DNA of 62,899 bases from Paenibacillus sabuli (GCF_014705605.1 NZ_JACXIZ010000046.1:1-62899), one strand, 5' to 3'; shown: positions 7,090 to 15,402, counted from the first letter of the stretch. The notes: a model not told the origin generated them from the letters alone. Made by a program: numbers and translations.

Positions 7090-8718
7090 TCAAGCCGTAG
7101 CCGCGGCATACATCTTGTCGCGCAGCGCCTTGATCTCGTCGCTCTCCAGATATTCATCGTACGTCGTGACGCGGTCGATCACGCCCTCCGGCGTCAGCTC
7201 GACGATCCGATTGGCGATCGTATGGATGAACTGATGGTCATGCGAGGTGAACAGCATCGTGCCGTCGAAGTCGATCAGCCCGTTGTTGAGCGCGGTGATC
7301 GATTCCAGATCGAGATGGTTGGTCGGCTCGTCGAGCATGAGCACGTTGGAGCCGGACAGCATCATCTTCGAGAGCATGCAGCGCACCTTCTCGCCCCCGG
7401 AGAGCACGCTCGCCTTCTTGAGCGCTTCGTCGCCGGAGAACAGCATCCGGCCGAGGAAGCCGCGAATGAACGATTCGTCCTGATCCTTGGAGTACTGGCG
7501 CAGCCAGTCGACCAGGTTCATCTCCTTGCCGTCGAAGTAAGGCGCGTTGTCCTTGGGGAAATACGCCTGCGTCGTCGTCACGCCCCATTGGTACGTGCCC
7601 GCATCCGGCTCGAGCTCGCCCGCGAGGATCTGCATCAGCACGGTCTTCGGCAGCGAGTTGGGGCCGACCAGCGCGACCTTGTCGCCCTTGTTGACGGTCA
7701 GCGTCAAGTTGTCGATCACCTTCTCGCCGTCGATCGACTTGGTCAGTCCCTCGATCAGCAGCAATTGCTTGCCCGCCTCGCGTTCCGGCTTGAAGTTAAT
7801 GAACGGATATTTGCGGTTGGACGGCCGGATGTCGTCGAGCGTAATCTTGTCGAGCAGCTTGCGGCGCGATGTTGCCTGCTTCGCCTTCGACTTGTTGGCG
7901 CTGAAGCGCTGGATGAACGCTTGCAGCTCTTTAATTTTGTCTTCTTTTTTCTTGTTCTGGTCGCGCTGCAGCGCCAGCGCCAGCTGGCTCGATTCGTACC
8001 AGAAGTCGTAGTTGCCGACATAGAGCTGAATTTTGCCGAAGTCGATGTCCGCGATATGCGTACAGACCGTATTCAGGAAGTGACGGTCATGGCTGACGAC
8101 GATGACGGTGCCTTCGTAGCCCGCCAGGAAGTGCTCCAGCCAGCCGATCGATGCCAGGTCCAGATGGTTGGTCGGCTCATCGAGCAGCAGGATCTGCGGG
8201 CGGCCGAACAGCGCCTGCGCCAGCAGCACGCGCACCTTCTGATTGCCGTCGAGCTCCTCCATCCGCTTGTCGTGCAGTTCGGTCTCGATGCCGAGTCCGT
8301 TGAGCATGGAGGCCGCCTCGGACTCGGCCTCCCAGCCGTTCATTTCCGCGAACTCGGCCTCCAGCTCGCCTGCTCGCATGCCGTCCTCGTCGGAGAAGTC
8401 GGCCTTGGCGTAGAGCGCGTTTTTCTCCTGCATGACGTCGTACAGCTTCTTGTGACCCATGATGACGGTGTCGAGCACCGTGTGGGTGTCATATTCGTAA
8501 TGGTTCTGCTTCAGCACCGCCAGCCGCTCGCCGGGAGTCATATGCACCTCGCCGCCCGTCGGCTCGATCTCCCCGGACAAGATCTTCAGGAAGGTCGACT
8601 TGCCCGCTCCGTTCGCGCCGATCAGACCGTAGCAGTTGCCGGGCGAAAATTTGATATTCACATCTTCAAAAAGCGCGCGCTTGCCATAGCGCAACGTCAC
8701 GCCGCTTGTGCTAATCAT
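7090..8718 (-). CDS. ABC-F family ATPase, YkpA/YbiT-like
   Basis: A 542-aa soluble protein with two ABC ATPase domains and no membrane segment, i.e. an ABC-F protein that acts on ribosomes. Domain 1 (about 1-250) has Walker A GANGAGKST and Walker B ILLLDEPTNHLDL; domain 2 (about 320-530) has Walker B VLMLDEPTNHLDL and the signature LSGGEK. The linker is rich in Lys (KKKEDKIKELQ). Two motifs are degenerate: the first signature reads LDGNQ in place of LSGGQ, and the second Walker A reads GPNSLPKT, missing the Gly before the Lys. I believe that partial degeneracy is seen in the YkpA/YbiT branch. The gene stands alone with its own terminator. Role in translation stress is inferred. Confidence 0.88.
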   Translation of the reverse strand: MISTSGVTLRYGKRALFEDVNIKFSPGNCYGLIGANGAGKSTFLKILSGEIEPTGGEVHMTPGERLAVLKQNHYEYDTHTVLDTVIMGHKKLYDVMQEKNALYAKADFSDEDGMRAGELEAEFAEMNGWEAESEAASMLNGLGIETELHDKRMEELDGNQKVRVLLAQALFGRPQILLLDEPTNHLDLASIGWLEHFLAGYEGTVIVVSHDRHFLNTVCTHIADIDFGKIQLYVGNYDFWYESSQLALALQRDQNKKKEDKIKELQAFIQRFSANKSKAKQATSRRKLLDKITLDDIRPSNRKYPFINFKPEREAGKQLLLIEGLTKSIDGEKVIDNLTLTVNKGDKVALVGPNSLPKTVLMQILAGELEPDAGTYQWGVTTTQAYFPKDNAPYFDGKEMNLVDWLRQYSKDQDESFIRGFLGRMLFSGDEALKKASVLSGGEKVRCMLSKMMLSGSNVLMLDEPTNHLDLESITALNNGLIDFDGTMLFTSHDHQFIHTIANRIVELTPEGVIDRVTTYDEYLESDEIKALRDKMYAAATA

Positions 8719-8805
8719 CGAAAAAATCCCGTCCTTCGCTCACAGATTTGAACTATCTAGCCATTATACCACAAAGGCGGCGCGGGCGCCGCCCATTAAC
8801 GACAG

Positions 8806-8863
8806 ATCGTCACTCTATTCACGCACTACCACACATCGTCACGCTATTCACGCATTGCCGCAC
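8806..8863. repeat. Two tandem 29-bp repeats
   Basis: Two adjacent copies beginning ATCGTCAC and containing ATTCACGCA, differing at about five positions, in the gap between the ABC-F gene and the metallo-beta-lactamase gene. No function is apparent. Confidence 0.55.
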
Positions 8864-8958
8864 AGGACGCCGTTCTCGACACGGGACGGGGTTCTCGGCG
8901 TCCGCCTCATGCACCGGCGAGACGGTCAGCCTGGCTCGACACGGAAATACGCGCCCGT

Positions 8959-10353
8959 TTACTCGCCCGACAGCCGCCAGGTCTCGCCATGAGGCAGGAT
9001 GACGACGCGCGTCTCTTCGATTGCGTGCGCCCGGCGGCCCGATTCGAGCCGATCCAGCGCCTCGCGGGGCGTATCGTCGGCCAGCTTGAACGATCCGTAG
9101 TGCATTGGCACGAACCACGTCGCCCCTGTATCCAGGAACGCCTGCAGCGCTTGCTCCGGCGTCACGTGCTGGGGCGACATGAAATACTCGGGCTCGTATG
9201 CGCCGATCGGCATCAGCGCCACATCGATCTTGTGCCGCCTGCCGATCTCGCGGAAGCCCTGAAAATACCCGCTATCGCCCGCGAAATACAGGGTCGGTGC
9301 CGTACAGACAAACGGTCGCTGCGCTTCACTCGACGCTTTCGCCTCACTCGACGTTACCGCTTCATTTGTCGTACGCGGCGTTCGTGCCTCGCTCGAAGCA
9401 TTGGGCCGTGTCGCGGCATCTGACACATCCGATGTAACGGCTCCTTGCTCATCAATGCCAGATTCCGGGCCCGCATGCGTCTCCCCGGCCTGCAACGCCC
9501 GTACCGCCGGCGGTACGGTGCCGTCCGGCCGAGCCGGCACTTCGCCCGGCTCCGTGGCGGTGCGGTGCCCGCCCGGAGCGCCCGAAGCACAAGGATCGCC
9601 AGGCTTCGCTTCAGCACTGACGGGGCCCTGCTCCGCAGCGTCGTACGACTCCCCGTCGCGGGTCTCCTGATCCGCCGATGCTCCCCGCAGCCGCTCCTGC
9701 ACGGTCGCTCCTGGAGGCGGACTCAGCGGCGCAGCCTCTCGCTTGCCGCCGGCAGGTGCGATGATCCACCCGCCCCAGTGCGAGCGGTTCATATCCCAGG
9801 GCGTGCGGCGCGTCCAATGCTGCGATGGCACGAAGGTGAATTTGACGCCGCGAATAGTCGCCGATTCCCACCAATGGAACTCGCGGATTCGAAAAAAGCC
9901 CTTGAGCTGCAGCTTCGTCTTCAAGCCCATCGGCACCAGCAGCAGCTTCGTGCCGGCGAGCCGCCGCAACGATGCAATGCTGAGATGATCATAGTGCGAA
10001 TGCGAGATCAGCACGATATCGATCGGCGGCATATCCTGCAGGGCAATGCCCGGACGGGCCAGCCGCTTGTGCATTGCCATCGAGCCGGACCATACCGGGT
10101 CGGTGACGATATTGAGCCCGGAATGCTGAATCAGGAAGGTTGAGTGACCGATCCAGGTCAGCGACGGCTCGCGATGATTGTGGTCGAGATAAGTCAAATT
10201 CGGCTCCACCCCCGGCACCACGAACGTGTAGTCCTTGTCACGAAGCTTGCGGGCGCGCTCCTTCCGCCATCGCTTGAAATGGGTGAGCGTTTTTTCCGTT
10301 TTTATGGGATCGATATTCGTAAAGCGCAGTCTGCGCAAGGTGTCATCCCTCAT
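8959..10353 (-). CDS. Metallo-beta-lactamase-fold hydrolase with a 150-residue low-complexity insert
   Basis: A 464-aa metal-dependent hydrolase similar to the NAPE-PLD/UlaG branch of the metallo-beta-lactamase fold. The zinc motif HSHYDHL is at residues 118-124 (H118, H120, D122, H123); further ligands are likely in YFAGDSGYF (about 356-364) and MHYGSF near the C-terminus. The two halves of the catalytic domain are separated, between SHWGGWIIAP and TLYFAGD, by about 150 residues (roughly 201-350) of low-complexity sequence rich in Ala, Pro, Glu, Ser and Thr with repeated SSEA motifs. Without the insert the protein would have the usual length of about 315 aa. The reading frame is intact across the insert. 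Substrate is unknown. The start is the ATG at 10353; its ribosome binding site is weak. Confidence 0.8.
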   Translation of the reverse strand: MRDDTLRRLRFTNIDPIKTEKTLTHFKRWRKERARKLRDKDYTFVVPGVEPNLTYLDHNHREPSLTWIGHSTFLIQHSGLNIVTDPVWSGSMAMHKRLARPGIALQDMPPIDIVLISHSHYDHLSIASLRRLAGTKLLLVPMGLKTKLQLKGFFRIREFHWWESATIRGVKFTFVPSQHWTRRTPWDMNRSHWGGWIIAPAGGKREAAPLSPPPGATVQERLRGASADQETRDGESYDAAEQGPVSAEAKPGDPCASGAPGGHRTATEPGEVPARPDGTVPPAVRALQAGETHAGPESGIDEQGAVTSDVSDAATRPNASSEARTPRTTNEAVTSSEAKASSEAQRPFVCTAPTLYFAGDSGYFQGFREIGRRHKIDVALMPIGAYEPEYFMSPQHVTPEQALQAFLDTGATWFVPMHYGSFKLADDTPREALDRLESGRRAHAIEETRVVILPHGETWRLSGE

Positions 10354-10790
10354 TTCGTCGCTGTTCGCTTAGGATACCAATTGCGGCCCTTTGTTAGCAA
10401 ATTTACCCCGCGCCCTCCGCAGCGAAACGAAAGCGCGGCGCAGGCGCCTTTTATTCAGGAGGACGACCGCCCGCTTGCCACAAGGCAACGGCTGGCGTTG
10501 TCCTCTGACCAGCGCTGAACCCGGACCTACTGCTATAACCTCGTATTTTACGCTTGTTTCCGCCGCCGACGCTCATTGCGCCGTGTAACCTCACTTTTTT
10601 CACGCTTATTTCCTCCCGCCGAGCGCGTCAAGTGACTCGCCTTATCGTACGCGGCGGCGAAATTGGGCGTGAATCGCAGCCGGAGCAGGGCAAGCCGGCG
10701 AGCGAGCCCGACGAATAGGGATCGATGGCTTGATGTGATATAATCCACCCATACGCTTCATTATTCCGCAAAATGGAGGTCGAATACGCC
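10354..10790. other. Intergenic region with divergent promoters, no gene seen
   Basis: A 437-bp gap between divergent genes. I see an extended -10 element for the downstream gene (10736-10744) and two similar stretches near 10538 and 10586 (AACCTCGTATTTTACGC and AACCTCACTTTTTTCACGC). No convincing ORF or RNA. Confidence 0.4.
10736..10744 (+). promoter_or_regulatory. Extended -10 promoter element
   Basis: TG-A-TATAAT, a consensus extended -10, lies 47 bases upstream of the YpgR-like start codon. The -35 region is poor, as is common for extended -10 promoters. Confidence 0.5.
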
Positions 10791-11939
10791 ATGAAACTGT
10801 TATCTATCGAGCCCACGCCGAGTCCCAACTCGATGAAGCTGAATATGGACGAAAAGCTCCCGCCCGGACACCGCTCGAGCTATACAAAGGATGACGCCGA
10901 CAGCGCGCCGGAGCCGCTGCGCGGGCTGTTGGCCATCGACGGCGTGCGCAGCCTGTTCCGCACCGCCGACTTCATCGCCATCGACCGCAAGCCAGGCTCC
11001 GACTGGCAGCGCATCCTCGAGGCGGCGCGCGCGCTGCTCAGCAGCGGCGAGGAATCGGCCGAACAGGGCGGCGTGCCGCATGAAAGCTACGGCGAATCCC
11101 ATGTATTCGTCCAAGTGTACCGCGGCATCCCGATGCAGCTGCGCGTGCGTACCGGAGACGCGGAGACGCGGGCCGCGCTGCCCGAGCAATTCGCTGCGGC
11201 CGTGCAAGAAGCGGCCGGCTCCGGCATGATCCGCGAGCGCCGGCTGGAGGAGCTCGGGGTGCGCTACGGCGAGCCCGAGGAGATCGCCTCCGAGGTCGTC
11301 GCGGAGCTGACGGCCGCCTATCCCCAGGAGCGGCTGCGCGAGCTGATCGCAGCCGCGCGCGCGCTCGGCGCCGAGGCGGCGCCCGAGGACGCTCCGGCCG
11401 CGCCGCGGCCGGAGCCGCTCAGCCCCGATGCGCTGGCTGCCAGCCTCGAGGACCCCGACTGGCAGGTGCGCTACGCCGCGCTCGAACGCGTAGCGCCCGC
11501 AGCGGAGCTGCTACCGCAGTTTGCGCAGGCGGTGCGCGACGACAATACGTCCATCAGGCGGCTGGCGGTCGTCTACCTCGGCGATCTTCGCATCCCCGAG
11601 GCGCTGCCACATCTGTTCGCCGCCCTGCAGGACCGCTCTGCCTCCGTGCGCCGCACCGCCGGCGATACGCTCTCCGATCTCGGCGATCCGGCGGCGATTC
11701 CGCCTATGATCGACGCCCTCCGGGACAAAAACAAGCTGGTGCGCTGGCGCGCCGCCCGTTATTTGTACGAGATCGGCGACGAACGCGCGGTCCCGGCGCT
11801 GCACAAGGCGGCGGAAGACCCGGAATTCGAAGTCAAGCTGCAGGCTCAGATCGCCCTGGAGCGGATCGAACGCGGCGAAGAAGCGGCGGGCTCGGTCTGG
11901 CAGCAAATGACGGCCAGTCGGCGCGCCGACGCGCCTTGA
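10791..11939 (+). CDS. YpgR/CvfC-like protein with Nfu-N and HEAT repeats
   Basis: A 382-aa cytoplasmic protein resembling Bacillus YpgR and Staphylococcus CvfC (conserved virulence factor C). Residues 1-85 match the Nfu/NifU N-terminal (scaffold N) domain, opening with LLSIEPTPSPNSMKLN; a middle conserved region follows; residues about 225-370 hold at least four HEAT-like repeats (VRYAALERV, IRRLAVVYLGDL, VRRTAGDTLSDLGDP, VRWRAARYLYEIGDE). The family has no settled biochemical function. The start is the ATG at 10791 preceded by GGAGG at 10775-10779; an upstream ATG at 10773 overlaps that site. A likely terminator follows. Confidence 0.82.
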   Translation: MKLLSIEPTPSPNSMKLNMDEKLPPGHRSSYTKDDADSAPEPLRGLLAIDGVRSLFRTADFIAIDRKPGSDWQRILEAARALLSSGEESAEQGGVPHESYGESHVFVQVYRGIPMQLRVRTGDAETRAALPEQFAAAVQEAAGSGMIRERRLEELGVRYGEPEEIASEVVAELTAAYPQERLRELIAAARALGAEAAPEDAPAAPRPEPLSPDALAASLEDPDWQVRYAALERVAPAAELLPQFAQAVRDDNTSIRRLAVVYLGDLRIPEALPHLFAALQDRSASVRRTAGDTLSDLGDPAAIPPMIDALRDKNKLVRWRAARYLYEIGDERAVPALHKAAEDPEFEVKLQAQIALERIERGEEAAGSVWQQMTASRRADAP

Positions 11940-12034
11940 GCACAAGCGACGTCTCCGAAGCTCCCGCAGGTATCCGCTTGCCCGCTGTTGTCCGATCGCG
12001 CTCCCGTTGCCCGGCTGCCTCGCAGCACGACAAA

Positions 12035-12089
12035 GACCGCCCGCGCCGCCTCGCCATGAGGCAGGTCCCGCAGTGCGGTCCTTTTTTTT
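12035..12089 (+). terminator. Terminator downstream of the YpgR-like gene
   Basis: GACCGC pairs with GCGGTC around an inner stem GCCTC/GAGGC, followed by C and eight T. It lies about 95 bases after the stop codon. Confidence 0.6.
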
Positions 12090-12148
12090 GAACCGATCAA
12101 TTATTAAGGGGAGCTGCCCCTAAGCTAAGCCAGTGATGGCCGCACACC

Positions 12149-13279
12149 CTAGGCCGCGCGCTCGTCCAGTTGGAAGTCGAGCTTCAACAACACACCGCCC
12201 GCCGCGCCAAAGTCGGAATATCGGATACGGTAGGAGGAAATCGCTCCGACCGCCAGCACCGCGGCCTTGACGTCAGCCTCTACCCGTTCGCCGCGGGTGT
12301 AGCGCACCGTCATATTCCGCTCGCCGCCGGCTACCGCATCGGCCAGACGCGTCTCCAGCTCGGCTGGCGTGCCCGCCGTATGCTCCGGCCGCAGCCAGAT
12401 CAGCCCGGTCTCGCGCTCCACCGTTGTATAGAACGCCAGCCGCTGCGGGTCCCGCTCCTTGAGGCGCTGCAGCGTCTGCGCATAATCGCGCACCGCCGCC
12501 GGATAGCTGCGCGTCCAGGCATGATGCTCGCGCATCTGCGCGTCGTTGAGCAGGTAATAGGCATAGGACACCTCACCCGGGCGATCCGGGACCGGGTCGT
12601 CCCAGGTCACATCGAGGTGGTACCAGGCGCCATTGACGTTCACCAGGTTCCAGGCATGATCGCCGGTGTTCACCGTTCCTTCTACGATTCGACTCTCCAC
12701 GCCTGCCGCCTCCAGCATCCGCTGCGCGAGCAGGGCATAGCCCTGGCAGACGGCACGCCCCTCGGTCAGCGCCTCGTATGCCGTGTAGCGGCTCAGCGAC
12801 TCGTCGTACGCGACATGACGCACGATCCAGTCGTGGATCGCCTTGACCTTCTGATGATCATTCATGTCCGGCCGCAGCAGCTCATGCAGGACTTGCTCCA
12901 CCCGTCGATCCACGACGGCCGTCTGCCGGGGCGACTCGCGATAGGCGATGGACAGCTCGATTCTGGAGTGGGCAGGCCAACTGGTGATCGTATAATGATA
13001 CGAATCGACGACATAAGCTGTGTAATCATCGGCGGCGATGGCCCGCTTCACGGTCGCGGCCAGTTGCTTGGAAAGCGCCTTCTGGTCGCCGACATACTCG
13101 ATCACCAGCGCCTCTTGCCGCTGCTTGAGCTGCTTCGCAATCGTGCGCTCCAGCTCCTGCAGTCCGACAATGCGCGACGCATCCGCGTTGACCGGTCCGA
13201 ATTTGATGTCCCACCCGACAGCCACCACGACCAGCATGGCCAGCACGCCCCATTTTGCCGCTACCCTCGCCATTCGCAT
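12149..13279 (-). CDS. Exported transglutaminase-like cysteine protease-fold protein
   Basis: A 376-aa protein with an N-terminal membrane/signal segment (residues about 8-23) and a transglutaminase-like core. The catalytic triad is visible: Cys178 in GRAVCQGYA, His208 in GDHAWN and Asp223 in HLDVTWDDP, in the order and spacing of the family. Preceding helices (AIHDWIVRHVAYDE) match the core N-terminus. Members in Gram-positive bacteria are usually extracytoplasmic and tied to the cell wall, but whether this one cross-links, hydrolyses amides or is structural cannot be told. It is monocistronic as far as can be seen; RBS is weak (GGAGG, 5-9 bases before the ATG). Confidence 0.85.
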   Translation of the reverse strand: MRMARVAAKWGVLAMLVVVAVGWDIKFGPVNADASRIVGLQELERTIAKQLKQRQEALVIEYVGDQKALSKQLAATVKRAIAADDYTAYVVDSYHYTITSWPAHSRIELSIAYRESPRQTAVVDRRVEQVLHELLRPDMNDHQKVKAIHDWIVRHVAYDESLSRYTAYEALTEGRAVCQGYALLAQRMLEAAGVESRIVEGTVNTGDHAWNLVNVNGAWYHLDVTWDDPVPDRPGEVSYAYYLLNDAQMREHHAWTRSYPAAVRDYAQTLQRLKERDPQRLAFYTTVERETGLIWLRPEHTAGTPAELETRLADAVAGGERNMTVRYTRGERVEADVKAAVLAVGAISSYRIRYSDFGAAGGVLLKLDFQLDERAA

Positions 13280-13516
13280 TCCTCCCGATGTTTATCCGAT
13301 GTATAACGGTTCGTCTTCATTATACCCAGTATCTGGGTAGTCTCAAACCGCCATTCTTGCGTCAGCACCGCTGCTGTCAATGCCCAGCGCCGCTGTTAGG
13401 CGAGTCGGGGCTTGCCGCTTGTGGAGGAGACGCGTCGGGGTCCGTCTTGGGGGTTGTTTTTTGCTGGTGCTTTTGCTGGTGCTTTAGTACCCGGCCGGTG
13501 CTGGTGTGTTTCGCAG

Positions 13517-13624
13517 CTACTCCTCGCGGTTCGTATTTTTGGGCGGCTTGTTCGTCTTGACGACCGCCAGCGTGATGATGACGGCAGCGGCTGCGACCAC
13601 GACAAAAAAAATCAACGCTTCCAT
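13517..13624 (-). CDS. 35-aa single-pass membrane microprotein
   Basis: A 35-codon ORF starting MEALIFFVVVAAAAV, with one hydrophobic helix (about residues 4-22, rich in Val, Ala and Ile) followed by a positively charged, Asn/Pro-rich tail (KTNKPPKNTNREE). The ribosome binding site AAGGAGGTGG is nearly perfect, with 7 bases to the ATG, and lies inside the last codons of the preceding 36-aa ORF; only two bases separate that stop from this start, so the two are probably translationally coupled. No family recognised. Single-helix microproteins of this size may be membrane-active peptides, small regulators of membrane proteins, or type I toxin-like; none of these is shown here. Confidence 0.6.
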   Translation of the reverse strand: MEALIFFVVVAAAAVIITLAVVKTNKPPKNTNREE

Positions 13625-13626
13625 CG

Positions 13627-13737
13627 TCAGTCCACCTCCTTGGTTGAAATCAGATTGAGAACGGATTCAAATTTGTAACGATTTTGTAATCGTCTACTCA
13701 GGTAACGTTCATCTTGCATTTGTATACTTGTTCCCAT
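13627..13737 (-). CDS. 36-aa small protein, paralogue of the ORF at 15603-15773
   Basis: A 36-codon ORF whose N-terminal 26 residues align without gaps to the ORF at 15603-15773, with 13 identities including the blocks DER and YKFESV. At least one conserved serine is encoded by unrelated codons (TCC against AGC), and a shared glutamine by CAA against CAG, which argues for selection on the protein. It starts with ATG three bases after a GGGGGG tract, below a hairpin leader that the other copy also has. The stop overlaps the ribosome binding site region of the 35-aa membrane microprotein. Function unknown; an antisense regulatory RNA is an alternative reading (see findings). Confidence 0.5.
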   Translation of the reverse strand: MGTSIQMQDERYLSRRLQNRYKFESVLNLISTKEVD

Positions 13738-13766
13738 GACCCCCCTTTAATATATTTTCTCTCTTG

Positions 13767-13799
13767 AGCCTGCGGAAGCTTCCGCAGGCTCCTTTTTTG
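13767..13799 (+). terminator. Hairpin plus T run next to miniature locus 1
   Basis: GAGCCTGCGGAAGCTTCCGCAGGCTC is a perfect inverted repeat followed on the plus strand by CTTTTTT. No plus-strand gene precedes it. On the minus strand the same hairpin forms the leader, about 30 bases upstream of the 36-aa ORF. The same arrangement recurs at 15796-15830. Confidence 0.6.
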
Positions 13800-13836
13800 T
13801 CCAAGCTCCGCGGCGCGCGCCGCGGAAGATTGAGGT

Positions 13837-14472
13837 TTAACGCCTCCCCCGCGCAGCCGCCGCAAATGCCGCAGCCCGCTCCCGCAGCTGATCCAGCTTG
13901 CCTTCCCGGGCCCATTCGAGATTGACCAGCTTGCTGCCCATCCCGACTGCGCACGCGCCGGCCCGGAAGTAGTCTCCGATATTGTCCAGATCCACCCCGC
14001 CGGTGGCGATCATTGGAATCTGGTCAAGCGGCGCGCGAATTTCCGCCAGGTACTTCCACCCCAGCGTCCCCATCGGAAATACCTTGACCGCTTCGGCCCC
14101 CGCGCTCCAGGCTCGCACGATCTCAGTCGGCGTCATGACGCCCGGCCATACCGATACCCCTCGCGAAGCGCCCAGCGCCACGACGCCTTCGTCCAGATTC
14201 GGCGAGATCAGGAACTGCGCGCCCGCGTCGATCGCCTCCACCGCCATCCCCATATCCAGCACCGTGCCGGCCCCGATCGCCGCCTGCTCGCCGAAACGGG
14301 TCCGCCAGCTGTCGATAATACGCGTCGCGCCTGCGGTATTCATCGTCACTTCCATCATTGTAATGCCGCCTTCGATCAATGCGCCGGCCGCTGCGTCCGC
14401 ATGATCCTGGCCGATGCCGCGAAAGATGGCGACAATTTTTTCACGCTGGAGTCTCTCCAACATCTCACTCAT
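13837..14472 (-). CDS. eda: KHG/KDPG aldolase
   Basis: A 211-aa class I aldolase (4-hydroxy-2-oxoglutarate / 2-keto-3-deoxy-6-phosphogluconate aldolase), cleaving KDPG to pyruvate and glyceraldehyde 3-phosphate in the Entner-Doudoroff and hexuronate pathways. Visible motifs: IVAIFRGI near the N-terminus, GGITMMEVTMNT with the active-site Glu, IGAGTVLD, FLISPNLDEGVV, PGVMTPTEI, the Schiff-base lysine in VKVFPMG, and the phosphate-binding IATGGVDLDNI. Length is typical. The expected partner kinase (kdgK) is not adjacent; upstream is the divergent Pro/Gly-rich protein gene, so this aldolase stands alone. Confidence 0.92.
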   Translation of the reverse strand: MSEMLERLQREKIVAIFRGIGQDHADAAAGALIEGGITMMEVTMNTAGATRIIDSWRTRFGEQAAIGAGTVLDMGMAVEAIDAGAQFLISPNLDEGVVALGASRGVSVWPGVMTPTEIVRAWSAGAEAVKVFPMGTLGWKYLAEIRAPLDQIPMIATGGVDLDNIGDYFRAGACAVGMGSKLVNLEWAREGKLDQLRERAAAFAAAARGRR

Positions 14473-14651
14473 GGCATACTCCTTCCCGGGCGTCTCGCCC
14501 GACCGCTATTCCCCCCGTATTGTATCGCGTCGCTACGACCAGGACAAGCCCGGAGTAGCGCAATGGGCGCACCGTGCATACACTGCTTGCAGATGGATGG
14601 GCGGGCATGCGCCCGCTCCGCGAACCATTCACCAAAAGGAGTGAAGGATCA

Positions 14652-15320
14652 ATGCGTACGAATCGCTCATACCCGCGTGCCGGCGGCTGCGGCTGCGGCG
14701 GCGGCACGCGCGGGCTGGGGCCCGGCTTGTTCCCGCCCCCCGGCCCTCCCGGACCGGGGCCCGGGCCTGGTCCGTTTCCGCCGGGGCCTGGGCCCGGACC
14801 GTTTCCGCCCCCGCCGCCTCCGGGGCCGGGACCATTCCCGCCTCCACCGCCCCCGGGCCCCGGACCTGGCCCAGGGCCGTTCCCGCCAGGGCCGGGGCCG
14901 TTTCCGCCGGGACCAGGGCCGTTTCCGCCAGGGCCGGGACCGTTTCCGCCGGGGCCGGGACCGTTTCCGCCGGGACCCGGTCCATGGCCGTTGCCGATTC
15001 CGCTGCCCATCCCGGTGCCGATTCCGCCGGGGCCCGGTGCGCGCAGCGTAACGGTCGTACTCAACGGCGGACCGCGCTACCCGTTTGTAACCCAGGCCTA
15101 CCGGGTGCCGTTCCGACCGGGTCTGACCGTCGCCGAGGCGCTGGCCTTCACCGGTGCGGTCCGCTTCGGACCAAGCGGCAATATTGTCTCGGTCGGCGGA
15201 GTGTTCGTCGGCGGCAATCAGGTGCCTTACGCCCTCCGCCTGAATGGGCGGACTGTCCCCCTCTCGCTGCTGTATGCGCCGTTGCAGCCCGGGGATACGG
15301 TTGAAATTCAACTTTTTTAA
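14652..15320 (+). CDS. Pro/Gly-rich repeat protein with C-terminal beta domain
   Basis: A 222-aa protein in three parts: a short basic N-terminus with a Gly/Cys cluster (GGCGCGGGTRG), a region of about 100 residues (roughly 24-125) made of PGPGPFPP-type repeats that ends in PLPIPLPIPVPIPP, and a folded C-terminal domain of about 90 residues (from SVTVVLNGG to DTVEIQLF). The C-terminal domain looks like a small ubiquitin- or SLBB-like beta fold (LTVAEALAFTG, LQPGDTVEI). There is no signal peptide. Such proline-rich stalks with a small head suggest a surface, spore-coat or exosporium component, but this is inference. Start chosen from AAGGAG 13-18 bases upstream. The repeat DNA is highly GC-rich, so copy number may vary. 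Confidence 0.65.
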   Translation: MRTNRSYPRAGGCGCGGGTRGLGPGLFPPPGPPGPGPGPGPFPPGPGPGPFPPPPPPGPGPFPPPPPPGPGPGPGPFPPGPGPFPPGPGPFPPGPGPFPPGPGPFPPGPGPWPLPIPLPIPVPIPPGPGARSVTVVLNGGPRYPFVTQAYRVPFRPGLTVAEALAFTGAVRFGPSGNIVSVGGVFVGGNQVPYALRLNGRTVPLSLLYAPLQPGDTVEIQLF

Positions 15321-15402
15321 TCTTTTAATCGAAGCATGAGATAACGCGAAGCAAGTGAATAAAGCGAAGCGGCTGCGTCGTCCCTGGGCGGCGCAGCACG
15401 TA

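Noticed and set aside
13412-13678. 88-aa plus-strand ORF and 69-aa minus-strand ORF in the gap before eda
   Set aside because: No ribosome binding site and unlike natural composition; the 35-aa and 36-aa minus-strand ORFs in other frames have strong sites and explain the region better.
14465-15064. 199-aa glycine-rich, collagen-like ORF on the minus strand (GPGPGGN repeats)
   Set aside because: Antisense image of the Pro/Gly-rich gene; the plus frame has a ribosome binding site and a folded C-terminal domain that this frame lacks.
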